A stretch of 64,000 bases of DNA from Xanthoparmelia taractica. Lineage: Eukaryota; Ascomycota; Lecanoromycetes; Lecanorales; Parmeliaceae. How positions within the stretch are numbered: the stretch's first letter is position 1; the number at the start of each line of letters is the position of its first letter. The notes under the pieces are model-generated. The model had not been told where the DNA came from, searched no databases, and saw only the letters and a program-made list of their open reading frames with translations. The translations under genes were made by a program, and so were the position numbers. Positions 1-11,551 of the stretch are shown one piece after another. The stretch is from the NCBI GenBank assembly GCA_033085395.1, contig JANQBS010000123.1, positions 1 to 64,000 of the forward strand, given 5' to 3'.

Positions 1-137
1 TTTTAGAATATAAAAAAATATTACGTAATATATTTATTAAAAACCCAATGGGAGTATGGAATATCCCATACCTTTCGGTATGGTATTCGAAAAACTAGTC
101 CCATACCATCAAATATACCACACCTTTCCGACCCGCT
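1..137 (-). mobile_element. Partial hAT-like MITE, cut by window start
   Basis: This is the inverted partner of the complete MITE at 61425-61699. It contains the same run of motifs (ACGTAAT, CCCAATGGGAGTATGG, CCATACC) and ends in a nearly intact terminal inverted repeat reading into CCTTTCCGACCCG at about 135. The other end lies outside the window, and the target duplication cannot be checked here. No coding capacity is visible. Confidence 0.7.
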
Positions 138-168
138 AATAATAGCTAGTTGGGCGTTGCTACCATAT

Positions 169-306
169 TGTAATAGTAAAGGGAGTATAGTTAGTCGAGT
201 GTGTAAGTCTTGTTTTTTTCTAAGTTGAAAAAATCTATCTAATAGCTAGCCAAGCACTTACCTTAGCCGATTTCTTGATTGGCTTGGCAAGTGCGTTTTC
301 GTGATA
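169..306 (-). repeat. LTR of a gypsy-type family (family B)
   Basis: The segment starts TGTAATAG and ends GTGATA, probably TG..CA before RIP. It is closely related to 61753-61894. Both contain the core GCCAAGCACTTACCTTAG followed by a GATTGGCTTGG block. Immediately to its left is GCGTTGCTACCATA, which on the minus strand reads as a primer-binding site (TGGTAGCAACGC). This is therefore probably the 5' LTR of a minus-strand element extending left out of the window. Confidence 0.6.
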
Positions 307-1651
307 TTATATTAATATATAGTTTATTTCTAAGTATTATTTATAATATAAATTTAATTAAATATCGTTTTTTTATTCTTAGAAGACGTTAGCACGAGTA
401 TATATAGAATAATTACTTTCTAAACTTTATACGTATATAAAGCAATCAAAAAAATTATAATAATTTACTATAAGATTATAAAGATCGCGTTATTATATTA
501 AACGCTATAGCGACGAAATGCTTTATAATCTTTAGTAAGAGTTATCGTTTCTAATCTTAAAGAGTAAAGAATTTTATTAATAGTATTCTTATTTAAATTA
601 ATAAATTTATTTATACTTATTTTTACGCTCTTATAATTATTTATATTATTCTTATCTTCTTCGAATATTATTTTAAATATATCGACTTCAATTTTTTTAC
701 TATTATAATATTATTATAATATCTTATTTTAAAATAACATCGTATTATAATAATCGTAAATTTAATTTATAAAACTTAAATAATATCGCTTTAATTCTTC
801 TATACAGAAATATCGAATAATAAATCTTTTAAGTTTTAATAGAGATTAAGAAGAACTTAAATAAAAGCTAAGAGAAGATAAGTTATTAAAGAAATCTATA
901 TCGTAAAAGAAATTATTTAATAGATCTTATAGTAGAGACTCTTTTAAAGAATATAAGAATATTTTTAAAAAATCTAAACTAAGTAAAGCTTCTTTAATAA
1001 ACTTATTCTAAGATCTTTAAAAAATATATAAAATAATATTTAACGCGTTTTATAAGATTATATAAATAATTTAAAAGAATAATATTTCGTTTAAGAAAGC
1101 TTTAATATTAGTCTACGAAGATATATAGAGAAACTCGATAATTATAAGTTCGTTCGAGTTTTCTTTAAAGATCTCTTAATAGATCTAGAAGTAGAAATAG
1201 CTATTTATTTACTCTTATTATCGACGAAGATAGATTTATTTAAAGAGCGTTTACACGTATTAGTTTAGACGTTAATAAGTAACTAAAAGATAATAAATAT
1301 ATCTAATATTCTAAGTAATAGTAGAGCAAGTGAGATTAAGAATAAATATATTTATAGTAATATAATTAAGAAAGAATACTTAAATAGATATATAATAGAT
1401 AAGTTATTATTTTATTAAGACTTCTATTAAGAGAATATATTTTAATACTTACAATTTTAATTAAATCGCGTTAGATTAATATAAGATTAAATTTAATAAT
1501 TTTTATATCGTTCGAAAGCGTATATTAAGTTCTTTAATTTATAAAGTTCATAACATAGAAATATAAAGAGAGTTAAGTATTTAGAATTGTAAGTTAAGAT
1601 TAATTTATTTTAATAAGAGTCTTCGAGAGATCTAAAAACGCTACTCGAATA
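307..1651. other. AT-rich RIP-degraded DNA, no gene
   Basis: Very AT-rich sequence with stops in all frames. It is the host sequence into which the copia element was inserted, because the CTATT target duplication begins at 1652. I recognise no domain. It is probably an older transposon relic continuing at 15591 on the far side of the insertion. Confidence 0.6.
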
Positions 1652-1656
1652 CTATT

Positions 1657-1799
1657 TGTCAAAATATGAGGTAGAACACTTAGTTGTATTTCTCTAAGTG
1701 TGCTATAAAGGTAAGTGCGATCTAACTAGGTGAGGTCACGTAACTTAGCGTTTATCAAGTCTTAATATATCACGTAAGTATACGACTTAACTTTTAATA
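1657..1799 (-). repeat. Left LTR of the copia element
   Basis: Starts TGTCAAAATATGAGG and ends ..TTTTAATA (the partner ends ..TTTCAACA). The length is 143 bp, the same as its partner at 15443. The differences I can see between the pair are transitions of the RIP type. Because the element reads leftward, this is the 3' LTR. Confidence 0.85.
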
Positions 1800-3189
1800 C
1801 TTCTCTTCGTATATTATTAACTCTCTATTTAAAATACGAGATTTGAAGATTATAACTTAAACGTCGAATAGCTATTATAAAGCTAATATATTTATTATAA
1901 GAAGTAAACGCAGGGTAGTAATAGTGAAAAACGATATATGCTTATATTTATTTTATTAATTTATATAAACTTTTTACTTTTTATTAAATAATAATTTTTA
2001 AAGATAAAAATTTTACGTTTAATAGATATATATTAGATTTCTATCGAATTAAGGTCGAAGAATATATATAAGGATGATAAGTAATCTAATTGAAATATAA
2101 GTCTTCGATATATATATATTATCGACTACGAGGTCTCGTAAGAATCGTTTAGAATATTAATACTCAATAGTAGTAACTAATTGTGATAATATTAAGGCGA
2201 TGCGCCTTATAATATTGGTCTATAAGATAATAGTAAGACGTTATTACGATATTTAATATCGAGAACTATTGCTTATTGCGCTATAGTTTATAGAAATTAA
2301 GCGAGATATAGCTCTTTTAATAAAAGCTTCTCTACTTTTATAGACGAAGTTATAGTCGACGTTTTAGTTTAATTAGAGATCGAAATAACTCGAATTTATT
2401 CTTACAAAGACTCTTAATAAGTTTATTAGCTATCTATTTATCGATTAATATATATTCGAGAGTAATAATATCGACGATAACTTATTCTCGCACGTAGTAA
2501 TATTAAATATCGATATACTTAATGCGAGTATAAAATTAAGAGTTCTTAATTAGCGCTATAATACCTTGATTATTATAATAAATAATAATCGCTTAAGTAT
2601 ATTTGATACTAAGATTAAGTTAATTTAAAAGTTCTCGCAATTAGACTACCTTCTTTATAGTCTAAGTTTAATCGATATATTCGACTTCGTAAGTCGAAAG
2701 AGCGATTATAGATTAACGCTTCGAAGATTAATTAATAGTTATATTATCTATATCAAAGATATATTTTAAAGTAAAACGTTAAATATTTTAATCTCTTATT
2801 TAGTTCGCGTCTATATAATTAATAAGCGACTTTAGATCTCCTTTAAATATAAGCTATTAATTCTTAATATTATTAAAATATCGAAAGATTCATTTAATAG
2901 TCTTTTAATAAGATTTATTAAAGTTTAAATCGTATCGAGCGATTATTAAGATAGCGTATATAATATCGAGTCGAGTGCTTAATATAGCGTATATAAGAGA
3001 TTTAATAGCGAATTAATAAATAAGTTAATTCTTTTCGATAATCACGAAGTTATTATTAGCGATATAAAATTTATTATTAATTATAGACGTAAGCGCTAAC
3101 GCTAAATTTAATATATTATACTTTTTTAGAAATTTCTTAATATAATTCTTCTACTTAAGGCGAAGAATACAATTAACGCGATCTCCAAT

Positions 3190-3350
3190 AATTAATATAT
3201 CGAGGTAATAGATATATAAATCTAAATTAGTTATCTTAAACTTCTTATTAAGCTTATTTTTAATAATTTAAATATACTTTTTATTAAGATTAACGAGAAG
3301 AATATCGTCTATATAAATAATAATAATATTATTATTATTAATAAATGTTA
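3190..3350 (-). pseudogene. Copia reverse transcriptase remnant
   Basis: On the minus strand the sequence translates as ..YIDDILLVNLNKKYI, then a stop, then IIKNKLNKKFKIT. This is the catalytic YxDD box and following helix of Ty1/copia reverse transcriptases (YVDDxLL..). The catalytic aspartates survive, but stop codons interrupt the frame, so this is a dead copy. Downstream text resembling the next conserved block is also visible. Confidence 0.75.
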
Positions 3351-4352
3351 AAAGATTAATAGCGATAGGCTCGTAACTTAATTTCTTTAAATAAAAAGTT
3401 AAAGTATTATATTAAACTCTAGACGATTACTTCAAATTATAAAGTGTCTTAATAAGCTTATATATCTTATATTTTTAATCTTTAATTACAAATTCAATAA
3501 GTTAAAATACGTAAATAATCTTTTAAACTTTATCGTATAAAAATACGATTTTAACGTTTATTTATTCGAGTTTTTAATTTAAAGCGATAGTTAATGCGAA
3601 GATAATTTTATAACTTATAAATTTAATTATTAAGATAAAGATTTCGTTGAAGTCGATTTCTTCTCGTTATTCGAAATCTTAAATAATTTAACGCGCTTTA
3701 TATCGAATAATCTCTTTAATAGATTTACGCTTAAGTTTATATACTTAATAATTATCTAAGATATACGCATTAACGAGAAAATTTATTAAAATCTAGATCT
3801 TATTAATTTAATAAAATTTAACTTCGTCGTCTATAATAAGCTCTTAGTGTATCTTTATATATAAGTTCGCTATTATCTTTTTTTATATATATAAGATTTA
3901 TAGAACTCTAAGAGATTAGCTTTAATTAATAGCGCGAGAGAATTTAATAAAATATTCTTATCGCTCTTTAAATATCGAACGATTTAATAATTACTATTAA
4001 ATTTATTTTATTTATTAAGCGAGTTATTAATTAAGAGATTAACGTTAATTACGCGAGAGATAGAGGCGTAAAGACTATAAAAGAAATATTATCATTGATT
4101 ATCTTAGATAATTCTTCTATTAGCTTCGAGTTAATCGCTTATATAGCGATTAACGAGATTAATTTTATTAATTTAATCTTAATAATGCTTAAAAAATCGA
4201 GAATTTCTTTTTTAGCGATAATTATAGATCTTTATTTTTAACGCTTTTTCTCTAAAATTGTAATAAAGAATAAGAATTATTCTTAATTCTCTATTATTCT
4301 TCGCTTATAGCGATAATTAATAATTTTAACGTTGACGATAATATTATCGCTA

Positions 4353-4515
4353 TGTTATGGAAAAAGGTCTGGGATTGATGATTTTAAAAGTTATTTAATT
4401 CTAAGGGCCGCAGTGGCGGAGATCTGCTGGGGAAACTAATACAAATTTGGCCTAGCCTGCCCGATCCTTCCCCGATCTTCCCGAAATGCCTTTAATATAT
4501 AGAAATATCGTGATA
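4353..4515 (-). repeat. Left LTR of gypsy element 1
   Basis: 163 bp, beginning TGTTATGG and ending ATCGTGATA. It matches 11384-11546 and the solo LTR at 63164-63327. The core (CTAAGGGCCGCAGTGGCGG, CCCCGATCTTCCCGAAATG) is almost free of mutation in all three copies and forms a local GC-rich island. Confidence 0.88.
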
Positions 4516-7429
4516 ACATCTTATAACAACAAAGAAAAAATAAGCGACCTCGCTTGCTTAGATATTGCTACTTTGTTATTTTTATTAGCGAATTCGTATT
4601 GGCGGCAAACTACTAGAGCACTAATAACAGTAAGATTATATTAACGACTGAAAGTATATAGTGTAGAAATAGTTAGAATGCCACAATAATTAATATAACA
4701 CATACTACAATTATTAATTAATATCTCTCTTCAACAATTACATAAACGCTATCGAGTAGAGGAAAATAATTCCCGATTAGTAATACTCGTTAAGTCATTT
4801 GAATATAGCGGTGAGGTGAGTAGATATAATATAAGTGCTATAAGAATATAGTATTCGCTATAATATTAAGTATAATTTTCGAATACTATTGGCACTGGTG
4901 CTGAGATATTCGGCTCACAAATTCTTTTGTTGAGTCTTTCAAGTGTGTTTTCTAAGCTTACGAAGATATCTCAAATAATATTAGCAGTAGCGATTATATC
5001 CTTATATTGTTATACTAAGTCATTGAAGTTGATAAGATCTTTAACGTTATATTATTGATTATATTTAGGCCCGTATCCCAATTATCTAATAAGATACTAC
5101 GTGATATAATCTCTACCTTTTCGAATGACTCGCTTATTAAGAATTCGCTCTACTTCCCAGGACTTATACTTATCTATATCCTCTTTCATATATATATTAC
5201 CTAGCTAATTAGGAATAGAACGACTATACGAGTTAGAGTTAGGAGTAGAGGTAGGCTCTAGTTGAGCAATACTGAAAATCGAATATATATTTTAATGCCC
5301 TAAGATAGCTAATTTATAGGCCTATTTATCGATCTTTTATAGTATTTCGAAAGAATCGACATATTACTAAGATAGCTTAATGATAATGGCCGCAGTGATA
5401 GAGATAAAATAGTCTTTATGTAGTCGTAAATAAGCTTAATCGCCCTACTTAAGAAATATTGGTTGATGCTTTCTATTATAGTAATATTTTTAATTTATCT
5501 AAGTAAATAAAATAATATTAGCTATCTAAATACGGGCGACGATAGACTATAGTAGAGATACTTCTCTAAGTAGATCAAATAATCTATTAAGTTGAAATCC
5601 ATAAGTTAATTTATTAAGAGTTTTATTATTAATCGTAATTAAGATCGAGTTATTAAGTAGAGCTTATATTCGCGAGAGAACTAACGGCTAGAGAGCGGGA
5701 TTCTATATAATATATAGGTAGAATCGTAATACTATCTCCGTTATTTGATTAATTCTCTCGCTACTTTTATTCGTCTAAGAGTAATAAATAATTAAATAAA
5801 ATAACTTTACTTTGAGCTTCTTAAAGAACTTCGATTAAAGCTTAGAGAAGAACTTTCTATTATAATTCGTGAGCAAAATCTTTAAGATTCTTTAATTCAT
5901 AATATCAAGTCTATTAAATAATATAGTAGCTTATTAAGCGACGAAGTAATCCTTTTTATTAGACACGAAAGTTATCTTCTTTATAAATTTATCTATTATA
6001 AAAAGAATAATATCGAACTTTTTATTTACTAATTTTGAGAGTATTAAAATAAAATTTAAAGTAAGTGTATAAAACGATACTAACGGAGACTCGATTAGCT
6101 ATAGGGAGTTATAGGGACGATGCCGGCGTATTTAGAGAATAAGGCATTAAGAATAGAATCTAATGTATTATCGGAGATATTTAATTAATTCATATATATA
6201 TTAGATATTTAAAATCCTCTTATAAGATCTCTCAAATCTTAAATAATTATCTTTATAAGCTATTTCAAGAACAATTTTAATTATGCTTTAGAGTATATAA
6301 AGACGCTACACGTCGATAAGCTTACTAATATAAAAGAAAAGATTTTAATATTTCAATGCAATGTTTTCTATATATCTATTACGAATAAAAGAAAAATCAA
6401 TAACGTTCTTATTGATACTCTTATTCTTAGTTATTAAAGTAGAGATTTTAATATAAAATAAGTCTATCTTATAATCGTCTTCGAGGTTTTTAAGGAAAGT
6501 AGAATTTATCTTTATAAGTGTAGTGGTAAAGAGAGTATCTAGCTTATTATACTTATTAGAAAGGGATGTATTATTAATACTTATAAGCCTTGAAAGTGTA
6601 TCGAGGACGATATACTCTTTTTTAGACTTATATCGAATATTAAGACGGAATTATCTAAGAAATTAAGAAGCTCTAATAAGACGAACGTTTATTCTTATAA
6701 TAAAATTCGTTAAAGTAATCGATAATTATTTCATGATATTTAGAATAATAGAATAATTTATTTGAATAATAGTAATATACTTCGAAGAGTCTATTAGATA
6801 TCTTATTTTCTTAAGCACTCAGACGAAGCCTACTACTTTTAGCTCTATTAATTAATAGTTTTTCTTAGCCTAAGTTAATTCTCGAGATAGAAATATAATT
6901 ATTTAAATTACAGTGCGGGGAGACTATTTATTCGAATTAACTTCTCCGTTGATATGAAAGACTTATACTTCGAAATCAAATTCTTTTAAAGCATTCAAAT
7001 CTACTCAAATTAATTTATTAAGATCGTAATAAATAAGTATAGAAGATTAAGATAATGCTATTTATAGACTATTAAAACTCGCTTATTCTAGCTTAATTAA
7101 TAAAGATAATTTAAAGCGTAATAAATAGATACGACGAGGATTACCTTTAAACGAAGCTTCTTTTAAAAGCCTTATCTTGAGATTCTATAAAGGTGTTATA
7201 AGCTATATATAGTAATAGACCGAGCTACGGAGATAGTCTATAAGATTAAGATAATGCTCTAAATCTTCAAGAGTTGCGAGGTAATTTAGCTTAACAATCG
7301 CTTTAAATTTATTATTAATAGTAGTTATTTTTAGAGAATTAATATATCGATTAAATAGATTAATATTTAAGTATCTTAGAAAGATCTTTTTAGGGGCGAT
7401 TAAAATATTATACTCAACTAGAAGTTAAA

Positions 7430-7800
7430 AAAGTCTTCTCAAGTGATAGATATACTCGAAGAAACTTTCAAAATCAACAACAATATTATTAATATAGGCT
7501 TATGCGAATTTAAGAGCTCTTAGAATATAATCAATTCTTCTTTATACGTAGGCAATTAAGTTTATATATTTCATAATTAAAATATTAAATATTTTCTATC
7601 CTCAATATGTGACTACTATAAGCATATATCGAAAATCGAGATATATAAGCCATTAATAGAAGAATAATACAATATTTAGTATAGTTAGGTGGATGTAATT
7701 AAGTAGCTTCGAGATAATATCTAATTAAAGAGGTACGAGATAAACGTCTGACACAATAAGATCGTTCAGGCCTCGAATATTAATTATAGCTCTATTCTTT
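7430..7800 (-). pseudogene. Gypsy reverse transcriptase remnant
   Basis: The minus-strand translation contains IIDIRGLND.IVSD.YLVPL, then ..FFYQWLIYPDF and ..FAYAYINNIVVDF. These blocks correspond to the conserved RT motifs of fungal Ty3/gypsy elements (D.RGLN, FFYQW, AY.DDIV.F). The catalytic DD is replaced by NN, as expected from G-to-A changes on this strand. Several stops are present, so it is non-functional. Confidence 0.75.
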
Positions 7801-10800
7801 CTTTTATTATTTAATAGAGTTTTTTAAACAACGAAGATAGAATAGCTAAACGAAGTTGACTATTTAATGTACTTCAGACGACCTTACTACTATAGAGCAT
7901 CAAAGATTTTATTAACTACTACCTTATCTGCCAGCTTAAGAGAATAGATCTTCGCTCTTTTATTACTAGATAATCTTAACTATTAATTATCTCATAGAGA
8001 AAGCTTTATTTATTTATTCTATAGCACTTTAATAAAATCTTTATTCTTTTAGAGAGATAAAAATTCATTAACTAAGTTAGTCAATTACTACTTTTTTAGC
8101 TTATTTTTATAAATCATCACATTATTAAAAAGCTTTAATTCGATTATTTATATAGAGATATTAATCGAAATATAATTAATCAAAGACGAGAAATTATTAG
8201 CTAAACTTATCGATGTAATAGTCGCAAAAGTGATTGCTTTCTTTACTTAATTTGTTGATTTCGAGTGCTTTTCGAGCTTAATTAAAGGCGTTTCTGCATT
8301 AATAAAAAAGACGTTTTCGTAGTCGACTTCTCGCAGCGTTCTTAGATATAATTTCTTAAGAACTTACATAGTATAATTAATCTTATTTTTAACTATCACA
8401 TTAGTAATATTAACGTTAATTATATATATATATATATATGATTAAATTATGCTACTTTGTAGGTTCGAAAATAAAGTCTCTATTAGATAGATTCTTAGAC
8501 GTTATAATAAATAGAATTTACTAAGCTCGGGGAGAGATTATAAGTGCTTTCTATGCTTAAATTAATCGTTTTATATACTAATTGGCATTATAAGTTATAA
8601 TTTTAATAATAATATTACAACTATTAATACGAGCCTCGTTCCTACTTATATTAAGCATAATCTTCTCCGGTCTTATAATATTATTCTTTATTAATAGATT
8701 TACCTTTAAATTATTAATTAAATAAATCTCTCTTATAATATAAGCAAGAGCCGTATTATTATTTCTTTTAAGATCTGGAAGATATATTAAAATAAGTATA
8801 TATTTATCGATATTATGCATTATAGAATTAAGCCCTTTAACACGTAGAGAAGATAATATCTTTCTAATTTCTATATCAAAAAGAAGAGATAAAAGTCATT
8901 ACTTATCGACTAATATTACATTAGTTTCTAAATTAATATATTCTTTCTTATTCTTAGCTATATTCGATATAAATCGTAGTGAAATATAAGTATAATTTTA
9001 GTTACGAAAGCTAAAATTAGTGCTTAATCTAGTTCTATTCTTAAAGTCGAATTAGATAATTTTTATAATAAAAGCATCGATATTCGTTTATATATTTGTC
9101 GGCGATCTAGACGTAGAAAGTAATTTAAAATAATATTCGACTCGCAAATATTTATATAATTTTGACTTGAAAGAGAAAGTTAAATTACAATTCCTATAGT
9201 ACGTTTAAATACCGATAAATTTAGCAAAAGAATTATTATAATATTAATTATTTAACTTATTAAAATTATGATCTAATTACTTCTAATAGCCGTTAATTTT
9301 AGTATTCTATTAAAGCGTATTTTCTTTCGCTTAGTTAGGATTCTCTTACTTATTTTTAGTCGCTTCTACTTAATAAGTAATAGCCTTAGATCTAAAATTC
9401 TACTAAAATTATTAACGATTTCCGAGATTATTTGAGCTTCCGAATTTTCGATCTATTTAATCGAATTAATTCGTTTATAATAGTCGATTCGTTAAATCTA
9501 ACGTATTTTGCTACCCTTTAGCCTACACGAAAGGCCTTTAATTCGCTTACTATGGTCGCGAATCGTAGCGAGGATTTAATTAATAGTCGTACTGCTAAGG
9601 GCGATAAGTATTCTAATCAAAGGAGTTAGAAGATCGAAATAATTATTGCTAGCGATACGACTATCCGTACTATTACTGCTACTAATCAAATAATTAAGAA
9701 TTCTACTAATCTTAACGAATTGAATTAAAAGCTAAATTTGAAAGACTTTGCTGAAATATAGTAGAGGCATTTCGATAGACATTTTCACGTTGATTCTACT
9801 AATTCTAATACTAATTTTGGGATCTTTAAGCGAATACTTAATATTGCTATTAACGAGTATATAACTTAAATCAAGCTACTTTCTTTATGTTAAGCATTTG
9901 AATAAAGCTTACTATAATAGTAGCTACATTTAATGAATTAATAAAAACACGAAATTCCGATATAATTCCCTAGTAGACAAATATCAACTAATTTTGAATG
10001 TCATTAATATTAGCTAATTTTATATATCTTACTACTACTTATATATAGCTAGCAGGCTCTCGTCGAGAACAAGTATCTATTAACGTATACTTCTCTGTAG
10101 TTAGATTTAAGAGTGTTACTCTCGATAACTCCTTAAATCTTATAGAGAAAGCTCTATATTATTCTTTTACTTCACTATCTTCTACACGAAGGCCTCTTCG
10201 CTTTAGATTTAATAGCTCTAAGATATATTAAGCAAGTGTAGAATCACGAAAATAAGTATTTATATTGATATAAATTATAGCTTCTCCTTTCACAGCTATT
10301 AAATTATAAATTCTTTTAATAAATAGAATCACACTGCGGTAATACACGTTCTTTTCAATAGTTATAATCTTATTCTCTTCGTAAGACTTATCTAGAAAAG
10401 AATCGAAATAGCTCAATTCTATAGCATTTCATTTGCTATTAGAACTTGCTGTAACTACACTTACAGTGGTAGATCCGAGCTCTTCAGGTGGGCCTTGTTC
10501 TCCCCTTAATTTAGCAGGTAATTGTAAATTATTAATAATATTTGTAACGACGGAGTTAACAGTATTATTAATCATATCTTGTAATTGTTAGGCTATGAAA
10601 TTAATAGTTATCTTCGATGTAGTTTGACTTGATTGCCTAGAAGAAGTGCTTGAATTTTCACTTAAATTAATAGTATCTGTAGTAGTAGAATCCTTACGAA
10701 TTACTGGTAGCGATAATGATGTAGAATTATTTAATAAAGAATCACGATTATTGTTAGCGAAATTATCACCAATATTAATAGGATTATCGATATTAATATT

Positions 10801-11368
10801 AGCAGAATTAGTATTAGAATTATTGCTAGTTGATAACGAATTAGATATATTTTTAGTAGAAGAAGAATTAAAGAGTAAGCTTCTAAGAGACTAAGTGACT
10901 TACTTAAAACGTCGAATAAATTTATGAAAAGTAGGTTTATTAATAACTTAATTAGATGGCCAACGATCTTAAATTAAGAAATAAGTAGTTGTTCTTGATG
11001 AATTAGTAGTAGAATTAATTGATCTAATAGACCTAAGAGTATTGAACGTGAGATGCTTATAAATCTTCTTAATATTATTAAATATCAAATTAGCGTATTT
11101 GTGGCTAATAATAATAAATTCTTAGATATCAAATGCGAGGCTAAGTACTTATCTATCTACTAAAGTAGTTAGCGTTGATTTGTGAAGCTAAGTTAGTAAA
11201 AGAAATAAAAATAGAGGGCTTTTGATAGGCAAAGAGCAGAGAAAAAGGCTAATAAGATCTTACTAATTTAATAATTCACTTATTTAATGAATTCGATGAC
11301 AATAAGTGAGCTATATTAATGAAGAACTTCTTCTAAACGATTCGATAGTTATTTAATATTAAAATCAA

Positions 11369-11382
11369 GCGTTGCTATTATA
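11369..11382 (-). other. Primer-binding site of gypsy element 1
   Basis: Plus strand GCGTTGCTATTATA lies directly left of the 5' LTR. On the minus strand this is TATAATAGCAACGC, a RIP-altered form of TGGTAGCAACGC. The unmutated version, complementary to a tRNA 3' end reading GCGTTGCTACCA, adjoins the LTR at 61753. Confidence 0.6.
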
Positions 11383-11383
11383 T

Positions 11384-11546
11384 TATCATGAAAAAAGGTC
11401 TGGGATTAATAATTTTAAAAGTTGTTTAATTCTAAGGGTCGCAGTGGCGGAGATCTGCTAGGGAAACTAATACAAATTTAGCCTAGCCTGCCCGATTCTT
11501 CCCCGATCTTCCCGAAATGCCTTTGGCATATAGAAATACCGTGACA
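11384..11546 (-). repeat. Right LTR of gypsy element 1
   Basis: 163 bp, ending CCGTGACA and followed by the target duplication CGCTA. It starts TATCATG, a G-to-A altered TGTCATG. As the element reads leftward, this is the 5' LTR. Confidence 0.88.
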
Positions 11547-11551
11547 CGCTA

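Larger units (their letters stand above)
4353..11546 (-). mobile_element. RIP-degraded Ty3/gypsy LTR retrotransposon nested in copia
   Basis: Full-length element of 7194 bp with two 163-bp LTRs (4353-4515 and 11384-11546). It is flanked by the perfect target duplication CGCTA (4348-4352 and 11547-11551). Reconstructed ends are TGTCA..TGACA. A minus-strand primer-binding site (RIP-altered TGGTAGCAACGC) abuts the right LTR at about 11369-11382. Reverse transcriptase remnants lie near 7430-7800 on the minus strand. The part next to the left LTR (about 4520-4860) is shared with the second relic near 54020-54560. No open frame of useful length remains. Confidence 0.88.

Noticed and set aside
4353..4515. 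The ~165-bp repeat at 4353, 11384 and 63164 as a MITE family
   Set aside because: It starts TG and ends CA, flanks a gypsy interior as direct repeats, and shows 5-bp target duplications (CGCTA, CTTTA), so it is an LTR.
8578..10894. Short open frames in the AT-rich block (8820-8578, 10416-10228, 10646-10894)
   Set aside because: Composition is dominated by AT-rich codons and they lie inside a RIP-degraded gypsy element; none shows a domain.
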